A DNA stretch of 64,000 nt, taken from NCBI RefSeq assembly GCF_000422765.1, contig NZ_AUGR01000017.1, forward strand, positions 49,395 through 113,394, read 5' to 3'. The notes under the pieces are model-generated. The model saw nothing but the letters and a program-made list of their open reading frames with translations, was not told the origin of the DNA and did not search any database. The stretch is from Neptunomonas japonica DSM 18939. Its GTDB lineage: Bacteria; Pseudomonadota; Gammaproteobacteria; Pseudomonadales; Balneatricaceae. The translations under genes and the position numbers were made by a program. Numbering within the stretch: position 1 is the first letter of the stretch; every line of letters begins with the position of its first letter. This document shows, piece by piece, positions 10,010 through 18,744 of this stretch.

Positions 10010-10819
10010 TTAGTTTTTGAAAGGCTTTACATAGTTTTCTTCATAATCTGAGGCCAGTGATTTGGCTTCTTTCATTTGATTGTCTTGAAGTTTCATTAGA
10101 AGACGGCTTTCAATAGATGAGGCAGTACCGTTACCTAGAGCAGCGGCATTATGCATCCATGCATAAGCGATGACATCAGCTGGATGGCTATTATCTTGGC
10201 CATAACCGTTTGAGTACAAGGTGCCTAAGAAAAACATGGAATTGGTATAACCTTGCTTGGCTGCCATACGATACCAGCGCTCGGCTTCTTCAAAGTTTTG
10301 TTCAACACCAGTACCAAAATTATAGCTACGGCCGACATTATGTTGAGCTGCAACTAAGCCTTGGTCAGCGGCTTGTTGGTATAGTTCAAAAGCCAAACTA
10401 CCATTGCGTTCTGCACCATAACCAAACTCATACATCTCTCCAGCACGGTTTTGTGCAGAGGCATCACCTGCTTTGGCTTTTGGTAATAGTGCGTCTAACT
10501 CGACTTTATATTCTTTATTCTTTAGTTTTCTAAGACTATTAACGCTATTGAGGTTCCCCTGTCGGGCGCCTTGGTCATAAAGTGATTGTGCTTTTTTGAT
10601 GTCCAGGTCGACACCCCAACCATTTTCATAGAGCTGGCCTAAGAGGTTGGTAGCATCAGCGTTACCTTCTTTTGCTAAGTCTTCAAGGTTATCCAGTGCA
10701 GTTGCATAGTCCTGCTTTTGAATAGCTTCATTAGCAGCTGACATACTGGCTGCCATAACACTCATAGATTGCAGCCCAAAGATAAGGCCTGCAGCGGCCA
10801 ATAACATTTTCTTGCTCAT
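10010..10819 (-). CDS. Exported Sel1-repeat (TPR-like) protein
   Basis: A 269-residue protein with an N-terminal signal peptide (MSKKMLLAAAGLIFGLQ, cleavage probably after MAA near residue 24). The rest is made of Sel1-like repeats, short helix pairs with patterns such as ANLLGQLYENGWGV, AQNRAGEMYEFGYGA, AQHNVGRSYNFGTGV and SMFFLGTLYSNGYGQ. Such solenoids mediate protein contacts in the periplasm or at the envelope. No partner can be read from the neighbourhood. It has its own terminator and a 220-base upstream region containing a long inverted repeat. The specific role is unknown. Confidence 0.85.
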   Translation of the reverse strand: MSKKMLLAAAGLIFGLQSMSVMAASMSAANEAIQKQDYATALDNLEDLAKEGNADATNLLGQLYENGWGVDLDIKKAQSLYDQGARQGNLNSVNSLRKLKNKEYKVELDALLPKAKAGDASAQNRAGEMYEFGYGAERNGSLAFELYQQAADQGLVAAQHNVGRSYNFGTGVEQNFEEAERWYRMAAKQGYTNSMFFLGTLYSNGYGQDNSHPADVIAYAWMHNAAALGNGTASSIESRLLMKLQDNQMKEAKSLASDYEENYVKPFKN

Positions 10820-10896
10820 ATCTGGTCATGCCCCAACGGTTTTATGGGATTAAAAGTGGCATCATTATACAGATGCACGGTCTCTATATGAAATTG

Positions 10897-10937
10897 CTAA
10901 TCCATTAGCACTTAGAATAAGATCGATAATGGATTAG
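10897..10937. repeat. 11-base perfect inverted repeat upstream of the Sel1 gene
   Basis: CTAATCCATTA (10897-10907) and TAATGGATTAG (10927-10937) are perfect reverse complements separated by 19 bases. The left arm is nested in a smaller dyad, GCTAAT-CC-ATTAGC (10896-10909). There is no T-run, so this is more likely an operator or RNA structure than a terminator. Confidence 0.6.
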
Positions 10938-10985
10938 AGCTTTCTAATGTTCGTTATTTTAACGGATCATATGCTGTACTGCAGC

Positions 10986-11014
10986 AAAAAACCGCTGAAA
11001 TCTTGATATCGGTT
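10986..11014 (-). terminator. Possible gloA terminator
   Basis: On the minus strand a short AACCG/CGGTT stem is followed by a run of six T, 27 bases beyond the gloA stop. The stem is only five base pairs with a long loop, so confidence is limited. Confidence 0.4.
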
Positions 11015-11040
11015 AATTTTCTGAAGAAGGCAAATAGTTT

Positions 11041-11439
11041 CTAGTCTGAACGTTTTGGGCTGAGAAGTTCAATCATATAACCATCGGGATCTTTTACGAA
11101 GGCTAAAATAGTACCGGAAGTGCTGTTTTTCATTGGCCCAGCTTCACGTACAACCTCACCACCTTTTGCTTTGATTGCAGCGCATGCCTGATAAACGTCT
11201 TCTACTTCAATGGCAATATGACCATAAGCATCACCTAATTCGTAGTGGTCAGTATCCCAGTTATGAGTTAGTTCAAGTGCAGTGTGCTGGGATTCATCGC
11301 CGTAACCAAGAAATGCCAATGTGAAACGCCCTTGTGGGTAGTCTTGTTGGCGTAATAGCTTCATCTCTAGTGTCTTTGTATAAAACTCGACAGATTTACT
11401 TAAATCAGTGACACGTAACATGGTATGTAACAGGCGCAT
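11041..11439 (-). CDS. gloA: Lactoylglutathione lyase (glyoxalase I)
   Basis: Converts the hemithioacetal of methylglyoxal and glutathione to S-lactoylglutathione in the cytoplasm. The 132-residue protein begins MRLLHTMLRV, essentially the E. coli GloA N-terminus, and this ATG has AGGAGAGG just upstream, so it is preferred over the ATG seven codons earlier. Expected metal ligands are visible: His5 in LLHTM, Glu in ALELTHNW, His in YGHIAIEV and Glu in YMIELL. Divergent from the phasin-like gene. Confidence 0.95.
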   Translation of the reverse strand: MRLLHTMLRVTDLSKSVEFYTKTLEMKLLRQQDYPQGRFTLAFLGYGDESQHTALELTHNWDTDHYELGDAYGHIAIEVEDVYQACAAIKAKGGEVVREAGPMKNSTSGTILAFVKDPDGYMIELLSPKRSD

Positions 11440-11566
11440 AAACCTCTCCTGGGTGGTCATTAAATCTTAGAAACTGGACCTAACAAAGTTGCTGAAAGCC
11501 TTTTAGAATGTAAGTATATCCTATGCACAGTTATTAATGTCGTGCGGTTTACGGAAGGACATAACA

Positions 11567-11893
11567 ATGTTTCAAGATATGACAAAAAAAATGAATGAAT
11601 CTATTGAGCCTTTTAAAGAGTTAGTCAATATTCAAACACGTATGCTCGAAGACCTTACCCGCCAACAAATGGAGTGTACTAAGTCCTGTATCAATGCGAC
11701 GCTTGCGCAAACTAAACAACTCCAACAGTGCAAATCAGCTAATGACTTATTGGTTCTGCAGCAGTCTTATGCCCAAGAGTTAGAAGATACATTGAAAGAA
11801 GCCAGTGATGAAAATCTAAAATCACTGCATGATGCCCGCGATGAGATAGAGAAGATAACTAAAGATGCATTTAACGCTTTTGCTTCTGAATAG
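11567..11893 (+). CDS. Phasin-family protein
   Basis: A 108-residue, entirely helical, charged protein starting MFQDMTKKM, with GGAAGGAC as ribosome site. The pattern of amphipathic helices (SIEPFKELVNIQTRMLEDLTRQQME and YAQELEDTLKEASDE) and length fit the phasin family, which coats polyhydroxyalkanoate granules or acts as a helical scaffold. Two cysteines lie close together (MECTKSC) and one further on. No polyhydroxyalkanoate synthase or depolymerase is in the window, so the granule link is only inferred. A strong terminator follows, so it is probably a single-gene transcript. Confidence 0.65.
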   Translation: MFQDMTKKMNESIEPFKELVNIQTRMLEDLTRQQMECTKSCINATLAQTKQLQQCKSANDLLVLQQSYAQELEDTLKEASDENLKSLHDARDEIEKITKDAFNAFASE

Positions 11894-11911
11894 TTTTTTG
11901 GTTTTATAGAT

Positions 11912-11935
11912 AAAAGCAGCTTTGGCTGCTTTTTT
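11912..11935 (+). terminator. Rho-independent terminator of the phasin-like gene
   Basis: The stem AAAAGCAGC / GCTGCTTTTTT with loop TTTG lies 18 bases after the stop and ends in a T-run. Confidence 0.88.
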
Positions 11936-11997
11936 AATGCCTATATAAAACTGTGATCATCCTTATAATGGGAACCTGTGTTGAATGTGGGGTAGTT

Positions 11998-12513
11998 ATG
12001 AGAAAGCAGGTCGGCGTTATTTATGGATCGACAACAGGTAATACTGAGCGTGCGGCGGAGCTAATGGTTGAGCAGCTAGGGCAGCAGGCTGTATTACACA
12101 ACATTGTAGACGTAGGCCTGGAAGGTATTGCTGATTATGATATTTGTATTTTTGGCATACCTACATGGGATTTTGGTGAGTTACAGGAAGATTGGCAAGA
12201 TGTCTGGGATGAATTTTCTAACGTAAACCTGCAAGGAAAACCGTGCGCCTTGTTTGGTTTGGGGGACCAAATTGGTTATGGAGAATGGTTTCTGGATGCG
12301 ATGGGGTTACTTCATGACCTCTTGCAACAAGCAGGTGCCAAAGTATATGGGCAGTGGTCAATAGAAGGGTATAGGTTTGAGGCCTCTAAAGCATTAACTG
12401 AAGATGGGCAGTTTTTTGTAGGTCTAGCACTGGATGATGATTGCCAATTTGCAGAGTCAGACGAGCGCATTAGTATATGGTTGGAGCAGTTAAAACCGGT
12501 GTTTGAATTGTAA
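11998..12513 (+). CDS. Flavodoxin (long-chain)
   Basis: FMN-containing electron carrier of the cytoplasm. The 171-residue length is that of long-chain flavodoxins. The phosphate-binding loop GSTTGNTE is near residues 10-17, followed by the FMN ring loops around PTWDFGELQEDW and FGLGDQIGYGEWFLDA, with the usual closing segment. I chose the ATG at 11998 (MRKQVGVIYG); the upstream frame extension adds residues not found in the family. It could serve FldA- or FldB-type roles, for example activating radical SAM enzymes or ferredoxin-NADP reductase partners. It is followed by the cytochrome c' gene, 63 bases downstream. Confidence 0.93.
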   Translation: MRKQVGVIYGSTTGNTERAAELMVEQLGQQAVLHNIVDVGLEGIADYDICIFGIPTWDFGELQEDWQDVWDEFSNVNLQGKPCALFGLGDQIGYGEWFLDAMGLLHDLLQQAGAKVYGQWSIEGYRFEASKALTEDGQFFVGLALDDDCQFAESDERISIWLEQLKPVFEL

Positions 12514-12576
12514 AAATTTGCTGATAGTATAAATTAGTTGTAACTAATGTTGCCGAGCAGTCAAAGGAAGATCGTG

Positions 12577-13026
12577 ATGAAAAAGATTTATGCAATTGGT
12601 TTGGCCGTAACAGTCTTAACGGGAAGTAACCTCGCTTTGGCCGACAAAGTGGAAGATGCTATTGAATACCGTCAAGGTGTTTTCAAAACGATAAAGTGGA
12701 ACTTTGGGCCGATGGCTGGCATGGTCAAAGGAAAGATTGACTTTGATGCAACTGAATTTTCCCGACGAGCTGACTTAGTGGCTGTTTTGGCAAAAATGCC
12801 AGGAGAAGGCTTTATTGATGGTTCAGATATGGGTGATACTGATGCTAAATCTGAAATCTGGGAAAATAAAGCTGAGTTTGATAAAGGGATGGATGCTTTA
12901 GCAGAAAATGCTGCAGCGCTGGCCGTAGCAGCACAATCAGGTGATATGAGTGTTATCAAGCCTGCATTTGGTCAGCTAGGTAAAACCTGTAAAGGGTGTC
13001 ATGATGATTTTCGCGAGAAAGAGTAA
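12577..13026 (+). CDS. Cytochrome c' (periplasmic, NO-binding class II cytochrome c)
   Basis: A 149-residue precursor with a signal peptide cleaved after LALA (mature start near DKVEDAIEYRQG). The class II cytochrome c layout is present: a four-helix-bundle body containing NFGPMAGMVKGKIDFDA and a C-terminal haem site CKGCH at residues 138-142. Cytochromes c' bind nitric oxide at a five-coordinate haem and protect cells from it, which fits the nitric oxide reductase genes 16 kb away. Start chosen at MKKIYAIG, which has AAGGAAG upstream. The dyad TTAGT-TGTA-ACTAA (12534-12547) lies between it and flavodoxin and may be an operator. Confidence 0.92.
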   Translation: MKKIYAIGLAVTVLTGSNLALADKVEDAIEYRQGVFKTIKWNFGPMAGMVKGKIDFDATEFSRRADLVAVLAKMPGEGFIDGSDMGDTDAKSEIWENKAEFDKGMDALAENAAALAVAAQSGDMSVIKPAFGQLGKTCKGCHDDFREKE

Positions 13027-13041
13027 CGTAAATCTTGATAC

Positions 13042-13072
13042 AAAAAAACGAAGCGCTTAGCTTCGTTTTTTT
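13042..13072 (+). terminator. Rho-independent terminator of cytochrome c' gene
   Basis: A perfect stem (ACGAAGC / GCTTCGT) with a five-base loop is flanked by A7 and T7 runs, 16 bases after the stop codon. Confidence 0.9.
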
Positions 13073-13171
13073 ATGGGTTGACACTTTTTGCTTAGATATA
13101 CCCTCAGGAGTATTATCGTACTAAGGCTTGTGATGAACTGTCATGGTTATATATGTTTGTCAGGTGGTGGT

Positions 13172-13660
13172 ATGAAAGAGAAAGCACGTAATTTTGCGAT
13201 TAATGCGCATGGTTCACAAATGTATGGTGAGAAGCCGTATTCAGTGCATCTTGATGCTGTTGCATCCTTGGTAAAGCCGCACGGGGAAACCGCTGAAGTT
13301 ATCGCTTACTTACACGATGTTGTTGAAGATACCGATGTTGCATTAGATATCATTACTAATGAATTCGGTGCTTTTGTCTCTGAATGCGTAGCAATTGTGA
13401 CGGACGAGCCTGGCAAAACAAGAAAAGAGCGAAAAGCTAAAACATATGAAAAGATGGCTCATGTCCACGGAGCAGAGGAACTTGCTTTACTGGTTAAGGC
13501 CGCAGATCGTTTAGCAAATGTGAGATCATGCGTCGCGGGGGATAACCATCGCTTGATGGGTATATATAAGTCAGAATTTCCTGTTTTTAAGCAGTCAGCT
13601 TATCGTGAGAATATGTGTGAAGATATCTGGTTAGAGTTGCAAAAAATACATGATAGCTAG
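13172..13660 (+). CDS. HD-domain phosphohydrolase (RelA/SpoT hydrolase-like)
   Basis: A 162-residue single-domain protein. The HD metal-binding residues are visible as AHGSQ near residue 11, LHDVVED near residue 50 and KAADRLANVR near residue 110. The residue pattern resembles the ppGpp-hydrolase domain of SpoT and small alarmone hydrolases, so it may hydrolyse (p)ppGpp or another nucleotide; the substrate is not shown by sequence. Start taken at MKEKARNF with AGGTGG upstream; the longer frame lacks a ribosome site. It is convergent with the cytochrome b561 gene, only eight bases apart. Confidence 0.8.
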   Translation: MKEKARNFAINAHGSQMYGEKPYSVHLDAVASLVKPHGETAEVIAYLHDVVEDTDVALDIITNEFGAFVSECVAIVTDEPGKTRKERKAKTYEKMAHVHGAEELALLVKAADRLANVRSCVAGDNHRLMGIYKSEFPVFKQSAYRENMCEDIWLELQKIHDS

Positions 13661-13668
13661 TGGGAAAA

Positions 13669-14340
13669 TTAGGCCTGGCTGATCAGAAGGTAAACAACCG
13701 TTGCCGCAACACTGGCGGATAGCAGCATAAAAAAGTAGTTAGGGCGTGTGTTTATACGACTAGGCCGAGGAGACTGCTTTTCCCCTGTTAGCATACTTTT
13801 TATTAATGCTTCTTTCTTGATGAGTACATGGTAAGCAACAGCGCCAATGTGTAGAGCGATCGCCGCAAGAAGGACATTGAAATTAAGATGATGAATAGAT
13901 GTAAATAGCTCACTGGTTTTACTGCTAATGAGAGAGTAAAAAGGCCCCTCTGTAAAAATATCATCACTGCTGAATAGCCCGCTAAACGCTTGAGTAAATA
14001 TCAAAATCATAAGTATGATGACCATCCAGCCACCGAGCGGGTTGTGCCCTAGGTAATCTGTTTTTTCGCCTTTTAGGATGTTTTTTAGGTAAGTGAAGGT
14101 ATGAGAAGGCCTTTTAAAAAATTCTGAGAAACGTGCATAAGGGCTACCGATAATCCCCCAAAAAATCCGATATACAATTAGCCCCAACATGGCGCAGCCA
14201 ATATAAACATGCCAGGTCATGATATTGCCGCCTTCTTCCCCTGAAAACCATAAAAAGCCAATACCAGCGACCAAAGACCAGTGAAAGATACGAATGGAAA
14301 TATCCCATACTTTAATGGCGTATTTTTTGGTGGTGCTCAT
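13669..14340 (-). CDS. Cytochrome b561 family protein
   Basis: Di-haem membrane protein of about 223 residues with four membrane helices, of the prokaryotic cytochrome b561/hydrogenase b-subunit type that moves electrons between quinones and periplasmic partners. Candidate haem ligands are His in RIFHWSL, TWHVYIG, SIHHLNF and ALHIGAVAYHV. The start at 14340 gives the typical short lead before VWDISIRIFHW. An alternative ATG at 14364, two bases after the nhaD stop and with GGAA upstream, would add eight residues. It follows nhaD directly and is probably in its operon. In other bacteria such proteins can sit next to cytochrome c', whose gene lies just beyond the HD gene here. Confidence 0.88.
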   Translation of the reverse strand: MSTTKKYAIKVWDISIRIFHWSLVAGIGFLWFSGEEGGNIMTWHVYIGCAMLGLIVYRIFWGIIGSPYARFSEFFKRPSHTFTYLKNILKGEKTDYLGHNPLGGWMVIILMILIFTQAFSGLFSSDDIFTEGPFYSLISSKTSELFTSIHHLNFNVLLAAIALHIGAVAYHVLIKKEALIKSMLTGEKQSPRPSRINTRPNYFFMLLSASVAATVVYLLISQA

Positions 14341-14366
14341 GTGGGCTCTGAGAAGGTCGGGCATGA

Positions 14367-15857
14367 TTATGTTCCATTTATCCATAAATGAGTGAAGATG
14401 CTGAGTACGTAACCTAAGGCGATGGCCCAACTCCATTTCAGATGGCTTATAAAGGTATAAGTTCCTTGGGCTTGGCCCATTAAGGCGATTCCCGCTGCCG
14501 AACCAACTGAAAGTAGTGATCCACCCACACCAGCGGTGAGGGTTACCAAAAGCCACTCATTAGTGTTCATCACAGGGTTCATGGTAAGTACGGCAAACAT
14601 CACGGGTATATTGTCGATAACAGCAGAGAGAACACCAATCAAGGAATTGGCCCAAATTGTACCCAGTGACCCGTATAGCTTGTCAGATAACAGGGCAAGA
14701 TACCCTAGTGTCGATAGCCCGCCAACACATAGAACCACACCATAGAAAAACATCAAGGTATCCCATGAGGCTCGTTCTACGACATTAAAAATATCAAAAC
14801 GGCGTATAACGTCGGTATGGTCACCACGTACGTTGCGCATGTCTTGGATATTGTCTTTGTGATGGTGATGAATGTGGCCATGGTCAATCACAGAGGGTTC
14901 ATGCTGGCATAGATAATATCCATAGAGTTTTAGTATGCCTAACCCCGTCATCATGCCCAGCACTGGCGGTAAGTTTAAGATGCTATGCGCGCTCACCGAA
15001 ACTGCTATTGTCATAAGAAATAGTAAAATAACAGTGTTGCCGCCGCGTTTCATATTTTGTTGTTGTTCTTTACTAAGTGCCGGAGGCGCTTTCTCAACTA
15101 CAAATGACATAATGAGTGCAGGTACAAGCCAGTTGACCAGTGAAGGGATAAATAAGTTAAAAAACTCCTCAAATTGCACGATGCCTTTTTGCCAGACCAT
15201 CAATGTGGTGATGTCGCCAAAAGGGCTAAATGCCCCGCCTGCATTAGCGGCTACGACAACATTAATACAACCGACGGTCACAAATTTAGTGTAGTTGTTG
15301 CCTACCGCTAAAACGACAGCGCCCATTAATAAGGCTGTGGATAGGTTGTCCGCTAGTGGCGAGATAAAAAACGCCAGCGTGCCGGTAATCCAGTAAATTT
15401 GCAAAATAGAGAAGTTTTTAAGCACCAGCCAGCTACGTAAGGCAGCAAAAACATTGCGCTCTTCCATCATGTTGATAAAAGTCATCGCTGCGAGCAAAAA
15501 TAAAAATAGTTCAGCGTATTCAAGAATGTTGTGTCGAACCGCAATGCCTGCTGTTTCGGTGTCGCCATGCACCGCATAGCCAATGCCTACAATAAGCCAT
15601 ATGAAGCCAGCCGCAATGATGATCGGTTTTGATTTACGCAAGCGCGTAAACTCTTCACCTAATACAAACAGATAACCTACGAAAAAAATAAGTAGTGATA
15701 AATATCCAAATATTGAGCCAGTAAGGTCTATATCCTGCTGCTCTTTATTGACGGTAAAAGCCCATGCTGGCGTGTACAACATTGATGCCAACAGAACTAG
15801 CATGAGAGCAACTACGAGTAGAGAGATGTAGTTATGTTGGGTTAGGAGTTTTTTCAT
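14367..15857 (-). CDS. nhaD: Na+/H+ antiporter NhaD
   Basis: Multi-pass inner-membrane antiporter of the ion transporter superfamily that exports Na+ or Li+ for protons, common in marine and alkaliphilic bacteria. From the ATG at 15857 the protein has 496 residues with an N-terminal hydrophobic segment ending near ATG-distal residue PAWAF and about twelve further membrane spans. Family segments ISPLADNLSTALLMGA, ANAGGAFSPFGDITTLMVW and NIPVMFAVLTMNP are present. A cytoplasmic-looking loop near residues 322-335 is histidine-rich (HGHIHHHH), a possible metal- or pH-sensing element. Divergent from prfB. Confidence 0.94.
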   Translation of the reverse strand: MKKLLTQHNYISLLVVALMLVLLASMLYTPAWAFTVNKEQQDIDLTGSIFGYLSLLIFFVGYLFVLGEEFTRLRKSKPIIIAAGFIWLIVGIGYAVHGDTETAGIAVRHNILEYAELFLFLLAAMTFINMMEERNVFAALRSWLVLKNFSILQIYWITGTLAFFISPLADNLSTALLMGAVVLAVGNNYTKFVTVGCINVVVAANAGGAFSPFGDITTLMVWQKGIVQFEEFFNLFIPSLVNWLVPALIMSFVVEKAPPALSKEQQQNMKRGGNTVILLFLMTIAVSVSAHSILNLPPVLGMMTGLGILKLYGYYLCQHEPSVIDHGHIHHHHKDNIQDMRNVRGDHTDVIRRFDIFNVVERASWDTLMFFYGVVLCVGGLSTLGYLALLSDKLYGSLGTIWANSLIGVLSAVIDNIPVMFAVLTMNPVMNTNEWLLVTLTAGVGGSLLSVGSAAGIALMGQAQGTYTFISHLKWSWAIALGYVLSIFTHLWINGT

Positions 15858-16007
15858 GAAATTATTTTCATATATCTCAGTTGAAAAGTCGAATTGTGCG
15901 CTGCAAAAAAAATACAATTAACAGATAACTGTTACAAAGATTTAAAGCCGGGCGCGTATCGGTTAAAATACTTCCCCTTTTGAATTTGCGAGTGTTGGGC
16001 ATTAACG

Positions 16008-17102
16008 ATGGAAGTCAATCCGATCATAAATGACTTGAAGGATATCGGTGAGCGAACGGCATCGCTTTATAGCTATCTGGATTATCCAGGCACCAAAGAG
16101 CGCCTGGAAGAAGTAGAACGAGAGCTTGAAGACCCAGCGGTCTGGAATGATCCTGACAATGCTCAGAAGCTAGGTAAAGAGCGTTCGGCATTAGATGCCA
16201 TCGTCAGTACATTGGATGCGCTAAAGCATGGCGCGACCGATACTCGCGAGTTGTTGGATATGGCTGTTGAAGAAGATGACGAAGAAACCGTCGAAGAGGT
16301 CATCGCTGAGGTCAGTGGTTTAATGGCGAAGCTTGAAACGCTTGAGTTTCGCCGTATGTTTTCGGGTGAAGTTGACCCGAATAATGCCTTTTTGGATATC
16401 CAGTCAGGCTCTGGCGGTACAGAAGCGCAAGATTGGGCCAATATGGTGCTGCGCATGTATCTGCGCTGGGGAGAAGATAAGGGCTTTAAAACAGAACTTG
16501 TTGAAGCCTCTGATGGTGATGTTGCCGGTATTAAATCAGCGACTATTCGCTTTGAAGGTGAGTATGCCTTTGGTTGGTTACGCACTGAAACTGGCGTGCA
16601 TCGCCTTGTTCGTAAATCACCCTTTGATTCAGGTGGTCGTCGCCATACCTCATTTTGCTCGGTATTTGTTTCGCCTGAGATTGACGACAATATTGAAGTC
16701 GACATTAACCCTGCAGATTTGCGCGTTGATGTTTACCGTGCTTCGGGTGCGGGTGGTCAGCACGTTAACCGTACTGAGTCCGCCGTACGTATTACTCACG
16801 GACCTTCCGGGATTGTGGTGCAGAGTCAAAGTCAGCGGTCACAGCACCAAAACAAAGACACCTGTATGAAACAGTTGCGCGCTAAGTTGTATGAGATGGA
16901 AATGCTTAAGCGTAGCGAAGCTGCACAAGAGCTGGAAGACTCCAAAGCGGATATCGGCTGGGGAAGTCAAATTCGCTCTTACGTTTTGGATGATCAGCGT
17001 ATTAAAGATTTACGTACCAATGTGCAGTCTTCCAACTGTGACAAAGTACTGGACGGCGATCTCGATCTATTTATTGAAGCTAGCTTGAAAGCTGGTTTGT
17101 AA
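16008..17102 (+). CDS. prfB: Peptide chain release factor 2, without programmed frameshift
   Basis: Releases finished proteins at UGA and UAA codons. The 364 residues carry the stop-codon reading motif SPF (in [11 protein letters not shown]) and the catalytic GGQ ([11 protein letters not shown]). The residue four before GGQ is alanine (YRASGAGGQ), not the threonine of E. coli K-12. Unusually, the gene is one uninterrupted frame: the region that in most bacteria reads CTT-TGA-C with an upstream ribosome-like sequence is here AGC TAT CTG GAT TAT, with no stop, so autoregulation by +1 frameshifting is absent. It is followed 30 bases later by lysS, the classic prfB-lysS pair. Confidence 0.97.
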   Translation: MEVNPIINDLKDIGERTASLYSYLDYPGTKERLEEVERELEDPAVWNDPDNAQKLGKERSALDAIVSTLDALKHGATDTRELLDMAVEEDDEETVEEVIAEVSGLMAKLETLEFRRMFSGEVDPNNAFLDIQSGSGGTEAQDWANMVLRMYLRWGEDKGFKTELVEASDGDVAGIKSATIRFEGEYAFGWLRTETGVHRLVRKSPFDSGGRRHTSFCSVFVSPEIDDNIEVDINPADLRVDVYRASGAGGQHVNRTESAVRITHGPSGIVVQSQSQRSQHQNKDTCMKQLRAKLYEMEMLKRSEAAQELEDSKADIGWGSQIRSYVLDDQRIKDLRTNVQSSNCDKVLDGDLDLFIEASLKAGL

Positions 17103-17132
17103 AAACTATTAACTTAAAGGTTCACCACACCC

Positions 17133-18647
17133 ATGTCTGACAACAATCAGAAGCAAGATCAGAAACAAGATGAAAACCGACTGGTTGCAGAGCGTCGGGA
17201 AAAACTGAATGCTTTGCGTGAAGCGGGAAATGCTTTTCCTAATAGCTTTCGTCGAGACAGCTATGCACAAGACTTGCAAGAGCAGTATGGCGAACAGACC
17301 AAGGAAGAGCTAGAAGCAGCAGGTCATACCGTCAGTATTGCGGGGCGTGTTGTGCTTAACCGTGGAGCGTTTGGTGTTATTCAGGATGTGAGTGGACGTA
17401 TTCAGTTTTACGTGAATAAAGACGCACGCCCGTTTGCCAAAAGTTTGGATCTAGGCGACATCATTGGTGTAACGGGTATTCTTCACAAGTCAGGCAAGGG
17501 CGACTTGTATGTGGACTTGGGTGAGTATCAACTACTGACAAAAAATTTGCGCCCATTACCTGATAAGCACAAAGGCTTGCAGGATACTGAGATGCGTTAC
17601 CGTCAGCGTTATGTCGACCTGATCACTAATGAGCAGTCTCGTAAAGTTTTCGAAGCACGTTCTAAAATTGTGTCAGGTATTCGTAAATTCCTGACTGAAC
17701 GTCGCTTTATCGAAGTTGAAACACCTATGCTACAGGTTATTCCGGGTGGTGCGACGGCACGTCCGTTTATAACACATCATAATGCGCTGGATCGTGACAT
17801 GTATCTGCGTATCGCTCCTGAGCTGTATTTAAAGCGTTTAGTTGTGGGTGGTTTTGAGAGTGTTTTCGAAATTAACCGTAGCTTTCGTAATGAAGGTCTT
17901 TCAACGCGCCATAACCCTGAATTTACCATGATTGAGTTTTATCAGGCGTATGCTGACTACAAAGACCTGATGGATTTGACTGAAAATATGTTGCGCCAAG
18001 TGGCTCAAGATGTGTTGGGTACAACGACCATCGTAAACACTGTGCGCAATGACGACGGCGAAGTGCTTGAGACTTTCGAGTATGACTTATCACAACCCTT
18101 TACTCGTTTGAGCGTCTTTGATTCAATTCTACAGTACAACCCAGATATTACTGCTGAAGCATTGGCAGATGATCATGCGGCACGTCAGATTGCACAGCGT
18201 CTGGATATTGATGTCAAAGATGGTTGGGGCTTAGGTAAAGTACAGATCGAAATCTTTGAGAAAACGGTTGAGCATTTGTTGCAACAGCCAACATTTATCA
18301 CGGAATACCCAACAGAAGTTTCTCCGTTGGCACGTCGTAGTGACAATGACCCATTCGTGACCGATCGTTTTGAATTCTTCGTAGCAGGGCGTGAGCTAGC
18401 AAATGGCTTCTCGGAGTTAAATGACTCTGAAGACCAGGCTGAACGTTTCAAAGCGCAGGTTGCAGAGATGGAAGCGGGTGATGATGAAGCAATGCATTAC
18501 GATGCAGACTACATCAACGCGCTAGAGTATGGCTTGCCACCAACAGCCGGTGAAGGTATTGGTATTGACCGTTTGGTAATGCTGTTTACTGACTCGCCTT
18601 CTATCCGAGATGTTATTTTCTTCCCAGCTATGCGTCCGCGTGCTTAG
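17133..18647 (+). CDS. lysS: Lysine--tRNA ligase (class II)
   Basis: Charges tRNA-Lys. The 504-residue protein has the N-terminal OB-fold anticodon-binding domain (about 60-150) and the class II catalytic domain with motif 2 ([20 protein letters not shown]) and motif 3 ([11 protein letters not shown]). The leading 20 residues are rich in Q, K, D and N, as is common. It lies immediately after prfB and ends at a strong terminator, so the two form one transcript. Confidence 0.98.
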   Translation: MSDNNQKQDQKQDENRLVAERREKLNALREAGNAFPNSFRRDSYAQDLQEQYGEQTKEELEAAGHTVSIAGRVVLNRGAFGVIQDVSGRIQFYVNKDARPFAKSLDLGDIIGVTGILHKSGKGDLYVDLGEYQLLTKNLRPLPDKHKGLQDTEMRYRQRYVDLITNEQSRKVFEARSKIVSGIRKFLTERRFIEVETPMLQVIPGGATARPFITHHNALDRDMYLRIAPELYLKRLVVGGFESVFEINRSFRNEGLSTRHNPEFTMIEFYQAYADYKDLMDLTENMLRQVAQDVLGTTTIVNTVRNDDGEVLETFEYDLSQPFTRLSVFDSILQYNPDITAEALADDHAARQIAQRLDIDVKDGWGLGKVQIEIFEKTVEHLLQQPTFITEYPTEVSPLARRSDNDPFVTDRFEFFVAGRELANGFSELNDSEDQAERFKAQVAEMEAGDDEAMHYDADYINALEYGLPPTAGEGIGIDRLVMLFTDSPSIRDVIFFPAMRPRA

Positions 18648-18661
18648 GAATCGTTGATCTT

Positions 18662-18689
18662 AAAAAAAGCTGCTTTGGCAGCTTTTTTT
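18662..18689 (+). terminator. Rho-independent terminator of prfB-lysS
   Basis: A perfect 12-base stem (AAAAAAAGCTGC / GCAGCTTTTTTT) with loop TTTG begins 15 bases after the lysS stop. Confidence 0.92.
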
Positions 18690-18744
18690 ATGAGCGCTAT
18701 TTAGAAAGATGTTATTGTGCGGTATCAGCTATTCGGGAATATCC

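Noticed and set aside
14341..14556. Longer form of the cytochrome b561 gene reaching into nhaD
   Set aside because: The added 72 codons overlap the conserved C-terminus of NhaD in another frame and resemble no cytochrome.
16163..16869. Two long alternative frames (about 180 codons each) over prfB
   Set aside because: They are serine/valine- or leucine/arginine-rich shadow translations of a conserved release factor gene.
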